Origin: Cranoglanis bouderius
Lineage: Eukaryota > Chordata > Actinopteri > Siluriformes > Cranoglanididae
Length of the DNA: 64,000 nt
Assembly (NCBI GenBank): GCA_023630585.1
Contig: CM042555.1
Span: 10,694,001 to 10,758,000, forward strand
Direction of reading: 5' to 3'
The notes below the pieces were generated by a model that had not been told where the DNA came from, made no database searches, and saw only the letters and a program-made list of their open reading frames with translations. The position numbers were made by a program, and so were the translations under genes. Positions 1 to 11,532 of the stretch are shown piece after piece (the stretch's first letter is position 1; the number at the start of each line of letters is the position of its first letter).

Positions 1-230
1 CAATTTTTCAAAATTACCACAGATTTTCTGCAGATTTGGGGCAAGATGCGTCATGTGATGTCATCACAAAGCGCCATGTGACGTCATCACAACACACATT
101 TGGCCAAAGCCGCCTTCGATTCACGCGCGTCAGACATGAGTACAGATAAAAAGTCTCATTTACAAACAAACATCACTGCGAAAGACAGTACAAAACAATT
201 TCATGCAATTCAAGTAATTTTCCGGGGGGA
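1..230 (+). repeat. decayed non-autonomous hAT-type element, copy 1
   Basis: The stretch with 'gatgtcatcac', 'gagtacagataaaaagtctc' and 'acaaacatcactg' recurs at 8594-8820 (plus) and 49639-49940 (minus). The longer copies have ends reading cag-tcc-ctccaggattt, so this is the internal part of the same family. Confidence 0.6.
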
Positions 231-465
231 AAAAAAAAAACTCCACGAAATCCTGTATAGACTGATTAATAGAAACCTTGAGGTTGTAACTACTGTCAGA
301 ACTGCTGCTAATGAAAATGAATCAACACATTCTGAGCAACATAACATTGTGGTAAATTTGACTACCAACCAACTTATTTCTTACTCACAGTAATTAGCAG
401 ATTGGGCACTGAAATCTATTTATTTTTGTATCAACTTCTAAATATTGTCATATGTATCATGAATT

Positions 466-785
466 ATGAGAATCACTCATTCACCTTCAGTAACGGTTTC
501 CTCCGGGTCAGGGTCTGGATCCAAAGCCTATCCCAGGAACACTAGGCATGAGGTGGGAATACACCCTGGATATGACGCCAGTCTGTCACAGGGTACCATG
601 CACACACATTCACACACTTGTAGGGCCAAGTTACAGTCACCAATCCACCTACAACCATGTTTTTTTGGGAAACCCGACAAACCCCATTCAGATGCTGGGA
701 AAACATGAAAATCCACAAAGCCTAAGCTCAGGATCGAACCAGGGCTCACGGAGGTGTGAGGTGTCAATGCTACCCATTACACCAC
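466..785 (+). repeat. dispersed teleost repeat (LINE-tail/SINE-like), copy 1
   Basis: It carries the recurring string set 'cctatcccaggaacac', 'acaccctgga', 'cacacattcacac' and 'aaccagggctc...gaggtgtgag', ending in a 'ctacccattacaccacc' tail. Diverged copies occur at 7808-8110, 8885-9170, 9972-10195, 13630-13710, 14700-15080, 27940-28290, 52560-52830, 56205-56450 and 56640-56950. The family name cannot be fixed without a repeat library. Confidence 0.7.
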
Positions 786-940
786 CTGTTTGGAAAATTT
801 TACCTTTGCTTTTAACGGGTTTTGAGCAGCTTTTAAAGTTAGCACACCAAATACTATCTAAAGCAAATTAAAGCCACAGCACAAACACACTAAAATGTCC
901 TTTAATAGTTTCAAATTCTTCGTCTTGACGTTGCAGGTGG

Positions 941-955
941 CCAGTAGGGGGCGCT
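941..955 (+). promoter_or_regulatory. CTCF-like core motif in brsk2 intron 1
   Basis: CCAGTAGGGGGCGCT matches every position of the vertebrate CTCF core CCASYAGRKGGCRSY. It lies about 500 bp downstream of brsk2 exon 1. Binding is inferred from sequence only. Confidence 0.5.
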
Positions 956-1449
956 CTGTTGCGCATAGCATGGTGAAGAAGCTCTGCCTCAGGATACCAG
1001 ATCCGTCCAAGCGCAGCACGCGCGCGCGCACATGCACTCACAGAACATTCAGTCCATAGCCTACCGTTTTATCTCAAATCACATTTTATTCCAGTGCCAG
1101 CTGCAGTCGCGTGTGGCGCAAAATCCGGATTTAACTCTTTAACCAGAAGGAATAATCTGCAGAGCAGACAGATGAAGTGACAAATGCAGAGAGCAACTTC
1201 AATAAATGTCTCGTCATATAGACAACTGAATGACAGCCCAATGCAACTGAGTGCAAAAGTATACTAGAGATTACAGATCTGTTTAAACTGTCCAACTGTA
1301 CTGTCACTATGTGGAATGAGACACAGCCCAGCCGGCGCTTGATGCTCACAGCTGAGGATGAGCATCAGTGCAACGCGTACAGAACGCAACGAGGGTGCCT
1401 AACACACACACACACACACACACACACAGAAGCACAAAAGCGCACGGAC

Positions 1450-1543
1450 CTGTCTGTCCTTTGCCCAGCGTCTTCTCCAGCCGGTATGGTCCCACGTAGG
1501 AGGCGTGCTGAGCGCTGCTGTCTTTCCCCGATAAAGAGGACAT
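1450..1543 (-). CDS. brsk2: brsk2 first coding exon (SAD/BRSK serine-threonine kinase), partial
   Basis: BRSK2 (SAD-A) is an LKB1-activated AMPK-related kinase of neurons, acting in polarity and at presynaptic sites. Read on the minus strand, the exon starts at the ATG complementary to 1541-1543. It codes 31 residues plus one base, including [19 protein letters not shown] and TLGKGQT. This is the BRSK N-terminus leading into the glycine-rich P-loop (GKGQTG) of the kinase domain. The short leader before [14 protein letters not shown] resembles BRSK2 and not the longer His/Pro-rich BRSK1 leader. The exon ends at a GT donor (intron begins at 1449). All other exons must lie beyond the left edge. 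The start is chosen because it gives the family N-terminus; an upstream in-frame extension to about 1630 has no family similarity. The CT-rich region 1544-1760 is the likely 5' UTR and promoter. Confidence 0.9.
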
Positions 1544-1760
1544 TTTGGCTTTAGAGTGAAAAAGGAGCGATGCTTCAGCGATCAGTTGCGAGTCCGCTAT
1601 GTGGGGCTTTCTCAAGGCCAGTAGGAGCAACTCCTTCCCCGCCCAGCTCTCTCTTTCTCTCTCTCACTCTCTCTCTCTCTCTCTGTCTCCGGGGTGCGCT
1701 GTTCTGCCTCTCTCCTCCTGCAGATGGCGCAGGACAGCAAACACGCACTCATGGGTTGCC
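1544..1760 (-). promoter_or_regulatory. probable brsk2 5' UTR and proximal promoter
   Basis: It lies immediately upstream of the brsk2 ATG on the minus strand. It contains a long CT tract (about 1645-1690, GA on the sense strand) and GC-rich flanks, typical of a TATA-less promoter. The transcription start cannot be placed. Confidence 0.45.
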
Positions 1761-1827
1761 AGATTGCTACTCTCCATATTCATTTCTAAAAGTTTTCCAT
1801 TTATTTTTCATGTATAAACTATATAGC

Positions 1828-2335
1828 CACCTGTGAAATGAAATGTGGACACCTGACCATCACACCCATACCATATGTGGTTCTTCCCCAAACTCTTGCC
1901 ACAAAGTAGGAAGCACACAATTGTATACAGTGTCTTCGTATGTAGTAGCATTACAATTTCCCTTCACTGGAACTAAGAGGCCCAAACATGTTCCAGCATG
2001 ACAGTGCCACTGTGCACAACGCGAGCTCCATGAAGACATGGTTTGCCAAGGTTGGAGTGGAAGAACTTGAGTGATCTGCACAGAGCCCTGACCTTAGCCC
2101 CAATGAACACATTTGGGTTGAACTGAAACACTAACTGCACCCCAGGCCTCCTCACCTGACATTAAAGCCAGACCTCACTAATGCTCCCACAGCCACACTC
2201 CAAAATCTAGTAGACAGCATTCCCAGAAGAGTGGAGATCATTGTAACAGCAAAGGAGGGACTAAATCTGGAATGAGATGTTCAACAAGCACATATGGGTG
2301 TGATGGTCAAGTGTCCACACAAACCTTTGGTCATA
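1828..2335. mobile_element. decayed Tc1/mariner-type element with inverted ends
   Basis: The ends are inverted copies: 'tgtggacacctgaccatcacacccata' type at 1847-1873 and its complement near 2290-2325. The middle retains transposase-like words on the plus strand, such as a CQHDSATVHN-like stretch around 1993-2020 and SPDLSPNEH around 2091-2108, broken by stops. No intact reading frame remains. Confidence 0.65.
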
Positions 2336-2465
2336 TAATGTATTTTTGGCTGTTTTATTTGTCATACTATTGTTGTTTATTTAATGAAAACATTGAGATC
2401 ATCACATTATTTTTAAATATTCTAGATTTTGATTTAGAAGTGCAAACCAGTAATTTTTTGGGGTG

Positions 2466-2646
2466 TCCATCCTTATCCAGAAAGGGCCATTGTGGGTGCA
2501 GGTTTTCATTCCAACCAAGCAGAAACCACACCTGAGTCTATTGTAAGCCAAGCTCAACTGAATAAACAAGAATCGGGTATGGCTCCTGCTTGATTGGAAT
2601 GAAACCTGCATCCACACCGGCCCTTTGCAGATAAGATTGCACATCC
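2466..2646. mobile_element. short hAT-type MITE with long inverted ends
   Basis: About 40-bp inverted arms (starting 'aaagggccattgtgggtgca', ending with the near complement 'caccggccctttgcag') flank a short unique core. There is no coding capacity. Confidence 0.65.
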
Positions 2647-2931
2647 CTAGGCTTGCATAATAAGTCCACATAAATGAATATAAAAAAAAGGTGTTGAACG
2701 TGTTCTGGCAACCCTGCAAACACACAGAGCGTAATTCATGCTGGTTCAAATAGAGCCTGCTTCTAATCCCATTACTGAAATCCATATCCATATCAGAAAT
2801 GTCTCTCTGCAGTCACGGATTGACATTTTTTTCTGATTTCATATATTACTGCATATGTTGGTGATAGATCTAGAAAATTGATTTCCTTTCTGGCGCAGAA
2901 GAAATCACAAACCAAAGCATAAACTGTAAAA

Positions 2932-3860
2932 TACAGTGCCTTGCATAAGTATTCAACCCCATTAACTTTTTCTTAGTGTTATAACCTGGAACTAAAATGG
3001 ACTTAATTGGGATTATATGTCATGAATCTACCGAAAATAGACCATAATATTGAAATGGGGGAAAATTTATCATAAATTATTTACAAATATAAAAAAAAAG
3101 TTTGCTCTGAAACCTCTAAAATTAGTTTCTGGTGCTAAAATTATAGTTGCTATCAGAAGTCACATACTTAGCTGAATATAGTTCACCTGTGTGCAAATAA
3201 ACCCCAAAGTTTGTTACTAAACAAATTTTAAAAAATAACATCAAAACAATTTGATGTTAATTCAAGTTCTTGAAAGGTATCAATCAGAGTTTGGTTTAAA
3301 AATATCCCAAATGTCCTTGACCAGGTAAGTAAGGCATTAGTCAGAGAAGCAACCAAGAGGCCAAGGGTAATTCTGAAGGTGCTGGAGAGATCCACAGCTC
3401 AGATGGGAGAAGCTGTTCATAGGACAACCATAGTCTGGGTTTTATGAAAGAGTGTCCAGATAAATCCATTACTGAAAAAAGGCATATGAAATCCCAACCA
3501 GAGTTTTCCAAAAAGCATGTTGGAGACCCAGCAAACACGTGGAAAAAGGTTCTCTGGTCTGATGAGACCAAAATTTAATTGTTTGGCTTTTTGATGGAAA
3601 TCCAACACTGTTCATCTGCCTGAGAACACTATTCCCACAGTGAAGCATGGTGGTGGTATCATGTTTGTTGTTCCCATCTGATGGGCAGAAGTATCTAGGC
3701 AGAATTTTTTAGGAACCATCAACCACTTCTGGGATAAAGGTTGTGCCATCTGGTAGTGGCTGCCCTCTGAGGTTCTAAAGAAAAAACAAGACCAAACTTT
3801 TACTCCAACCAATTGATAGTGTCCTACATAGCTAACAGTCATATTTGTGTTCATAATTGT
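2932..3860 (+). mobile_element. decayed Tc1-like transposon
   Basis: It begins with the fish Tc1 end 'cagtgccttgcataagtatt'. Remnant transposase words around 3545-3575 encode a broken LWSDETK-like block, the region of the first catalytic Asp. Around 3636-3665 lies a 'cagtgaagcatggtggtggta' block typical of Tc1 elements. Frameshifts and stops throughout mean it is dead. Confidence 0.7.
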
Positions 3861-3925
3861 GGTTGTAGATTACCTGAAGTTGCTTTGTAACCTCCAACAT
3901 GACTTGCTTACACCAATAACTTGCT

Positions 3926-4260
3926 TACACTGATCAGCCATAACATAACCACTGACAGGTGAAGTGAATAACATTGATTATTTTGTTACAGTGGCACCTG
4001 TCAAGGGGTGGGATACATTAGGCAACAAGTGAACACTCAGTTCTTGAAGCTGAGGTGTTGGAAGCAGGAAAAATGGGCAAGTGTAAGGATCTGAGTGACT
4101 TTGGCAAGGGCCAAATTGTGATGGCTAGACAACTAGGTCGGAGCATATCCAAAACGGCAGGTCTTGTGGGGTGTTCCCGGTATGCAGTGGTTAGTACCTA
4201 CCAAAAGTGGTCCAAGGAAGGACAACTGGTGAACAGAACTGGACCATGGAGCAATGGTGG
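3926..4260 (+). mobile_element. 5' fragment of a second Tc1-like family
   Basis: It starts 'acactgatcagccataacat', a common fish Tc1 end. It continues into an ATG at 4073 coding [20 protein letters not shown] and a Tc1-type helix-turn-helix ([16 protein letters not shown]). It is truncated after about 60 residues, with no catalytic domain. The matching 3' end of the same family is seen in tsg101 intron 8 (21060-21620), but as a separate insertion. Confidence 0.7.
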
Positions 4261-4339
4261 TGTATTTGTCATGATTGGTGTATTTGTAAAAAGTAGCTTT
4301 TTCAAATGTACTGGAAGTTATGGCATATGGGGACACTAA

Positions 4340-5575
4340 ATACTGTCTGAATGCAATTCCTGCCTTGGATCATTTCGGTTAAAATTCTGCCCAATGAGAC
4401 AGGTACCTTCGAAAGATGTGCCTATTAAAGCAGCTGCCATCAGAATAAAATGCAGCACTAGTGATTCTTGGCTCTATAATCTGACACATGGACAGTCAGA
4501 TGCTACCGAGAAAATGTTGGATCTGTTTCAAATCCAGATTCCAAAGTAACACACTTCAGAGCTGCTGTACTCTTTTGAAGTCACTGGGAACATCTGCTCA
4601 GGTTGGAGCTCATGGTTCCACGCTGTCCCTTTCTCTCTTTCAACTTCTTGTCTAAAAAAAGCTGTGATCTCTACAAGTATACTGTAAGATTGTTTTATTT
4701 AAAGGGGTAAGACAAGCACTGTGTGGACAACTGCAGTGCTGTTAAAAAAACGTTGAGTGCGTTCTGGAAACAGATGATTCCATTAGTGAAGGAGTATTAC
4801 TGGCTTGGCACATCTTCACCACTGGAGTGTTCCAAAGAGTCCATATGAGAAGACACTCGTGATTAAGTCAGGGGTCAAAATGGAGTCATGATTTTCTGAC
4901 TCCCGAGGCACACCTACAAACATGCGCACTCTGTGGCTTCTTAAAGGGTGGTGTGTCAGTATTTGTAGTTTGACCTTTTAGTTACAAGTAAATTCTTGAT
5001 TATGTGCATCTCCATTAACCATGACATTTCATCTATTGTTTCAGCTTTGAAATACACAACTCCAGTGCAATCAATCATGACATTCTTTTATGTGAAATGT
5101 GTCACTCTTTAGCTTGCTCATAGACGAGAACTCAAAAACTCATTTTCCACTGTTAAATAAACCAGACTGAAGACTGTGTAATAACTTCATGGCTTGGTCA
5201 TGCAGTTAAAAAATATTTTGTGGCCAATCTTATTCCATTGTAGAACATACTGAATAATTAAATTTACGAGGTTGGGAATGGGTGATTGGGGAGAGAGAGA
5301 AAAAAAGAGAGGCTTTGATTAATAGCCATTGGCTATTTACTGCCTTAATGAATTTCTCAAAAAGAAAAGGCAAGACAAATGATAAATATCTTACAGCACA
5401 TTTCCAATGATAATTTGGGGATCCCCTGTACATGAATATTTTGTGTTTAAAGGGATAATGTGAATTTTATGATGTACTGTATGTCACTGATGTAAACATG
5501 ATAGGGAATGATGGGACTGATCCTGTTGTGTATGGACACATAAGTAAGACATCACACATAAAGGGGCATGTTGTT
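4340..5575. other. intergenic, nothing recognised
   Basis: AT-rich, unique-looking sequence with no supported exon. Short open frames here lack family similarity and splice signals. Confidence 0.5.
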
Positions 5576-5579
5576 ATAG

Positions 5580-5785
5580 AGTAGTGGTCACCAACCCTGT
5601 TCCTGGAGATCTGTCTTCCTGAAGGCTTTAGCTCCAACTATAATAATGCCCACCTTCCATCTAATCATTGCCTTAAGAAGTTCTTGATCAACTAAAACAG
5701 CTGTGTTAGATTTTTGTTGGTGATGAAACCTGCAGGAAGGTAGATCTCAAGGAAGAGGGTTTGTGACCACTGTTATAAAGAAATG
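5580..5785. mobile_element. hAT-type MITE
   Basis: The ends 'agtggtcaccaaccctgttc' and 'gagggtttgtgaccact' are imperfect inverted copies around a non-coding core. This is the common 'cagtggttcccaaccctg' style of hAT-derived MITE. Confidence 0.55.
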
Positions 5786-5859
5786 ATCGATGCCGAATCA
5801 ATGTGATAAAGCATGTTCCAAAGTGTTTTATTGCTCTTATACCACAGCAATTTATCACC

Positions 5860-6255
5860 AATTATCATTTTAAAAGTTTATTTAAAATGATTTGTCTTAT
5901 GTTTTATCCATTTATAGTTTTATTTAATGTTGTGCATGTTGTGATGTTACAGAGAAATCGGGAAGCACAAAGTCCTATAGACCTTCCCATGGCGGAAAAC
6001 TTATTGACACTGAAGTGCTGACACTGAAGATTCCTTCTATAAATGTTAAATAAATAAAATATCTCCTTCCAGTAAGCTTCACTATATCAACATTTATACA
6101 TTTTCTTTGTTAAATAATGATTTTTGTACCCCATTTATTTTTAGCCTTAGATTATGTGGAGCATCACATAATCCCTTTGTTACCATAGAAACTCCTAGTC
6201 AATACCTTTTGGCCAATCAAAATTGAGAATTCAACAGTGTGATGGTATAACTCTG
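5860..6255. mobile_element. MITE with 'ccaatcaRatttgagaattc' end, copy 1
   Basis: It shares 'ccaatcaaaattgagaattc' plus '...gtataa' (6212-6250) and an internal block about trans-'tatgtggagcatcacataa' with copies at 19560-20430 and with diverged copies at 49270-49600 and 50490-50720. Confidence 0.5.
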
Positions 6256-6486
6256 ATTAATTGTGACCAAGAATATCTAAGGTCATAGCTAAAAGACTAA
6301 CATGGATAGACAGACATTTAAAAGGATTACTTGCTAAGCATAATAAAGATACACCTTTAAAAGTTCTATACAAATTAATTACCTGTTTGGACCAACTCCC
6401 ATTAATTGTATAATAAGAGCTTCCGAAAATGGACAGCACTAACAAACACAAAGGTTCTTCTATACATGAGCTTTCCCTCTTATGTC

Positions 6487-7003
6487 AGATACACTACTGT
6501 GCAAAACTTTTAGGCACCTTTTTTTTTTTGTACAAACTTTGCTATAGATTTTTTTAAATTTATTTTATGACTACTACATTACCAAGTCAGTACAAAATGT
6601 TTGTACGTCATTAAAGAAAGCAGCATATTACGTAAGAGACCACTTTTCAGACAAAAAACACTATGAAGCCTGCTGGGTTTTGCTGCAAAAATAAAAATCA
6701 AGTGCTAAAGTCAAAGTCTCCAGAAGAACTGTGGCTGGTTGTGCAAGATGCTCAATAAAACTTACCGGCTCATTTCCTTATAAAACTGCACTAATTGTAC
6801 CAGAGACTACTATTTATATTTTTATTTTTATTTTTATTTTTTTGTCACACCAAATATTGATTTTGTTTCATTTACTACTGTTTACTGCTCTTTACGGTAT
6901 TTATTTATTTTTTTTAATATAGCAATATTTAATTTCATTACTTTGAAGGCATCTTTGCTCTACAGCATTTCTTTGCATGTGCCTAAAACTTTTGCACAGT
7001 ACT
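6487..7003. mobile_element. MITE with 'actgtgcaaaacttttaggca' inverted ends, copy 1
   Basis: The left end near 6490-6512 is the complement of the right end 'tgcctaaaacttttgcacagt' near 6978-7002. A second copy lies at 19050-19546 inside tsg101 intron 9. The internal sequence (for example 'aagagaccacttttcagaca') is shared. Confidence 0.75.
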
Positions 7004-7065
7004 GCAGTACTGTACATTTCACAGCAAATGATCAGAGTGAATTAGCAATAGCAGACCATGTAGAC

Positions 7066-7068
<3 letters not shown>

Positions 7069-7151
<83 letters not shown>
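7069..7151. repeat. (CA)n microsatellite
   Basis: About 41 perfect CA units. Confidence 0.95.
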
Positions 7152-7152
<1 letters not shown>

Positions 7153-7495
7153 GAGATGCTCAAACAAGTGTGCTTAATCATTAGCTCTGTTTGTGTTCTA
7201 TGTCATCTGTGCTCATGCATGAAAATAGATTCACTTAACATGAATGGGGGGTTTTCCTTCTCTGTCATGTGGGCCTACCCGACCTTGGTTCCACTTCTGC
7301 ATCTATTGTATTTCAGGAACATCTGCACTGCCATTATATATACATATACTTATTTACATAAATAAATAAAAAATAGAATACATGACTTGCTTCAACAAAT
7401 ATTCATTAGCAAATTCTTATGAGCACTTGAATGTGAATGTGTCTTTGTGTCCATGTCCATATTTGTAACTCTTCAAGGACATCACTGGTATTAAT

Positions 7496-7499
<4 letters not shown>

Positions 7500-7567
<68 letters not shown>
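7500..7567. repeat. (GT)n microsatellite
   Basis: GT units with a single 'gcgc' interruption. Confidence 0.95.
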
Positions 7568-7569
<2 letters not shown>

Positions 7570-7807
7570 ATTATGTATAGCTAACAAAAGCTAACCTGAC
7601 AGCATTTCTTAGAGACTTTTCTAAATTTATAAATATCCTTGATCTTCACAGTTGACTCTGGCCAGCTGGCTAACATAACCTAGTTGCTATCTACAAAAAA
7701 TTACTTCTTTGAATAAAACTGCAACAAGACACTTTGCCTTTAGGGAAACACTCTGCTTTAAAGTAACTGTTTCAGTGTATTTGTATCATGTCACCTCAAA
7801 AATATCA

Positions 7808-8110
7808 TTCATTTTCAGTAAGAGCTTTATCCTGGTCAGGAATGTGGTGGATCCAAAGCCTTTTGTGATGTATGAATACACCCTGGATGGGACACCAATC
7901 CATCACAGACCAACATGCACACACATGTTCACAAATTCATTCACACCTAGTGGCAATTTAGAACAGCCAGTTCATCTATAGGCTTGTTTTTGGAGGTGGG
8001 GAGGTAACAAGAGAATTTAAAGGAAACCTACACAGACATGGGGAGAACTAGCAAAACTCCACAGAAACAGTGAGGCAGCAACATTATGCACTCCATCACC
8101 ATGCTGCCCA
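7808..8110 (+). repeat. dispersed teleost repeat, copy 2
   Basis: It shares 'aatacaccctggatgggaca', 'gggagaac' and the terminal '...tgctgccca' block with the 466-785 family. Confidence 0.65.
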
Positions 8111-8271
8111 TGTCAAAAATATGTTAAATGCCAATAGGCTACAATGGCCAGCATGAGCCATTGTATGAGGCAGAAGAAAATGTGTATGAAAATTCCTTGT
8201 CTCCAGACACTTTTTATTAGGGTTAATCAGTTTGGAAAACTAGGTATTATTATTAATCTTATAAAAAGATT

Positions 8272-8400
8272 ATATCAGTGGTTCCTAACGCTAGTTCTGG
8301 GGACCCCCTGCCCTGCACAGTTTGAGGTTTTCCCTACTGCTGGTATACCTTAATGAGTTGAGCCAGGTGTGTAGAGGACTGTAGAGAACCCCTGTGTTAT
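8272..8400. mobile_element. hAT-type MITE fragment
   Basis: 'cagtggttcctaacgctagt' and 'gaacccctgtgtta' are complementary-style ends of a short hAT MITE, related to 5580-5785. Confidence 0.5.
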
Positions 8401-8593
8401 ATATTTAAACAATGTAATTCAATATTTGGGGTGACCAACTGAAATATGCAGCCCTGAATACATCAAAGAAATGCTCATTTTACTATTATTATTATTACAA
8501 TTCTTATTACAATTATGATTATTATCTGTAACTTGTGCAACTATGTGCAATAACACTGACAAGTTTTTGACACATACCACTGCATATATAGCA

Positions 8594-8820
8594 GTCCCTC
8601 CAGGATTTCACGATTTTGTGATCACAGAAATTAACACAAAATCAAGAAAACTCCACAATATTCGGAGGAGCTTGCAATTTTCCAAAACAATCACAACATG
8701 AATTCAGCCAAAGCTGATTCGATTCATGTGCGTTGAACATGAGTACAACTAAAAGATCTCATTTACCAACAAACATCACTGTGAAAGAACGTGCAAAACA
8801 GTTCCATGCAATTGCAATTT
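8594..8820 (+). mobile_element. non-autonomous hAT-type element, copy 2
   Basis: It begins 'cagtccctccaggatttcac'. Its interior matches 1-230 and the complement of 49639-49940. The right end is replaced by a dispersed repeat. Confidence 0.6.
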
Positions 8821-8884
8821 ATCCCATTCTAGACTGCATTTTGAAAAAAGCCTTGAATCTTGGGAATGCTGGGTGCAAATCAAT

Positions 8885-9170
8885 CCATCCATTTTCCATA
8901 CCGCTTATTCTACACAGGGTTGCAGGGAGCCTGGAGCCTATCCCAGGGAATTCAGGGCACAAGGTGGGGGACACCCTGGACACTGTGCCAACCCATCACA
9001 GGGCACAATCACCAACACATCCACACACTATGGACAATTTGGAAATGCCAATTAACTTACAACACATATGGAGAACATGTAAATTACATGCACACAGGGT
9101 GGAGGCAGGATTCAAACCCCCAACCCCGGAGGTGCGAGACAAACGTGCTAACCACTAAGCCGCCATTGGG
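8885..9170 (+). repeat. dispersed teleost repeat, copy 3
   Basis: A nearly full copy, from 'ccatttt' and 'accgcttattctacacaggg' to the terminal 'gtgctaaccactaagccgcc'. Confidence 0.75.
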
Positions 9171-9324
9171 TGCAAGTCAATAATCTAGTAATAACCTAGT
9201 CCATTGCTGGAGCAACACACACACACCTACCAAGGGGCAATTTAAATCCAGGAGGAAACCCAGCAATAGGCTGGCACGCTGTCCAGGGTGTGTTCTGTGT
9301 AGGATAACTGGTATGGATGGATGG

Positions 9325-9808
9325 ATAGTACCAGAATAGCTATGCACATCACAAATATTTCAGTAGAAACATATTAAATGTGTTTCAAGTTGGAGGGACA
9401 ATATTGACTCAGTGTGGGAACAAACAGCAATCCCCATCCTTCCACTATAATGGAACCTGTCATCAGTGCACTTGTTCTTGGCTTCCTATAAGTGACTTCA
9501 ACTCCTGAGGCCTTGGCTGTAGATGATATATGGTGGCGGTTAAGCTGAATCCTCAGACACTATGATCCTAGAGGCAGTGAGCAGACACATGGATTCGCCA
9601 GGGATACAGATTGGTTACTCTGGTCAAATCTGTGTGACCTGCATGTTTGCCTGAAAAAGCTTTCTTCGAGTGAGGTCAGTAAAGTGTCACTGAGGGGGAC
9701 AAGAAGGAGTCACAGGCGCTGTGTAGCCATCAGCCCGTCAGTCTCTCGTTTCTGAGAGCCAATCACCTGACGCCTGAAAAACCTGTTCACCGGGCTTCTC
9801 AGCTTCAG
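9325..9808 (+). repeat. direct duplication, left copy (partner 13712-14213)
   Basis: From 'atagtaccagaatagctatg' to 'ggcttctcagctt' this sequence is repeated about 4.4 kb to the right with only scattered substitutions and a small indel. It shows no coding frame and no transposon ends of its own. Confidence 0.8.
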
Positions 9809-9971
9809 GAAACCCAATGGAAACATCCACCACTCACTGCATCAAAATTCTTATCCTTGGTAATTGGACACATGCTATTACTCAAGTGAATGGAGATTAG
9901 ATTGAAAAATGCTTGAATATATTTTGTTGATGTAGCTTTAGAAATCCCAGAACAAGCAATACATTTTGGGG

Positions 9972-10195
9972 GGCATGCTGGCTTAGTGGTTAGCACGCTT
10001 GCCTCGCACCTCCAGGGTTGGGTACTTGAATCCCTCCTCCACCCTGTGTGCGTGGAGTTTGCATGTTCTCCCTGTGCCTTAGGGGGGCTCCCTCTGGATA
10101 CTCCGGTTTCCTCGCCCAGTCCAAAGACATGTGTTGTAGGCTGATTTCCATTTAGTATGTGTGCCCTGCAGTGGGTTAGATGGATGGAAGCTGTA
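9972..10195 (-). repeat. dispersed teleost repeat, copy 4
   Basis: A minus-strand copy. 'ggcttagtggttagcacgct' at the left corresponds to the tail complement. Confidence 0.7.
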
Positions 10196-10199
10196 CATT

Positions 10200-11530
10200 T
10201 TCATGTGGCTTGTGTAACTTTAGAGCAGTCATCACTCTCATTGTGTCAGCTCTGTGGTAAACCTGATAGAACGAGATCAGTTAATCTTCCTCTCTTTCTG
10301 TCAGTTTATCACTTTGCTGACCAAGTGGCGAGTCGATGTTCCAACTGTTCAGCAGTCCAAGCAGAACCAAAGTGTGATTTACTTCTACAGCATATCCCGA
10401 TCATTCTTTGCTCAGGGTGACAGACAGCTGATAGTGTGTGTACTGCTGTTGAAATGATATGATGATATACAGAAAGAATAGGCTGTTTGGGTAATACTGT
10501 AAGACATGTCATAGGCTTCACTAAACCAGGGGAGCAGGGGGCAGTCGTTAACCCATCATAAAGATCTATCAGACCTCACAGATGTTTCTCTCTCCAAAGC
10601 ACCAATGGCCATGAGATAAAGCGAATTAAAATTAACTGTGAAGTTCTGTCAAAGAAAAATACTCCTGCAGAACAAAACAGAGTATTTGTATGCAGGAATC
10701 TGACTAGCCTGTGTTTGAATAACGTCCATATCTGTGGCCGTGTTTACTCAGCTTTTTGGAGGCAAGCGGCCGTATCTCCTCACCTTACGTCATGTTACAA
10801 AATAATCGAAAGATTTCATACATGATTGAAGCACTGAAATACTTTAGCCAAACTTTGCAGACAAGGAGAAGCCTGAGATCCTGTAATCAGTGCTCATATG
10901 CTAATCTGTCTTGCCTGTTTTCTGATACATAGAAGCAAAATCCATCTCTTTGTCACTTCTTCAATAAAATACCTCCATGCACTAGTGGTCAGTCAGAAAA
11001 TAATGTATATGTATATGCTCTTATTAAATTCTTATCAAATATGCATGATTATGGGGCAAACAATTAGCATCTAAGGCGCAAGTTGTTAGCAATCAAAAGA
11101 AGACTCAAATGCTGGCAGGGATAATTAGGCATGCGCTGCCTGAATAATTGCACAGTGGCTAATGCAGAATGCTGTGTTGCAATTCTAGTCCCTTCAAATC
11201 AGTGCAATTACATTAACCAGGCTCTTTTAATTACCCCCAATCCAACAGTACACAGAGCTTTCTTCCAGGCCTCTGGCACACACCTCCCACTCAGCCATCA
11301 TTCCATCTTGATTTTAGGATGCTGTTCATTGCTGTCTTCATGTTCTTTGTTTGTTATTGCCATCTTTAATTAGTCATTCTCAAAGGCAGTGGTTTATATT
11401 GAATGCACTTTCAGTAAAGGGGAAACTACTTCTATAGGAAACGACTTGTATAGCAATATTTATAATGAACACATGATCTTCAGAATTATTTTGTAATGAG
11501 TTTTGGGTTCCTTTCATTGGCCTACTGGTC
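10200..11530. other. intergenic, no gene recognised
   Basis: Unique-looking sequence. The 10900-11300 part is moderately rich in TAAT/ATTA words and could be a conserved non-coding element, but nothing decides this by eye. Confidence 0.4.
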
Positions 11531-11532
11531 TA

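Larger units (their letters stand above)
1..1449 (-). other. brsk2 intron 1 (3' part outside window), with repeats
   Basis: This follows the brsk2 exon 1 donor on the minus strand and so should be intronic. It holds a decayed hAT-type repeat (about 1-230), a dispersed teleost repeat (466-785), a CTCF-like motif (941-955) and a short CA tract (1400-1428). No further brsk2 exon is visible. Confidence 0.6.

Noticed and set aside
6943..7365. 140-codon open frame containing a long His-Thr repeat
   Set aside because: It is a reading of a CA microsatellite joined to AT-rich flanks; no family similarity. The same applies to frames over the CA/GT runs at 58.8-59.1 and 63.1-63.4 kb and over the AT runs at 30.0-30.3 and 52.4-52.8 kb.
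10157..10521. Overlapping frames of 67-87 codons in 10.1-10.5 kb
   Set aside because: Begins in a dispersed repeat; no conserved motif, no splice support, overlapping frames on both strands.
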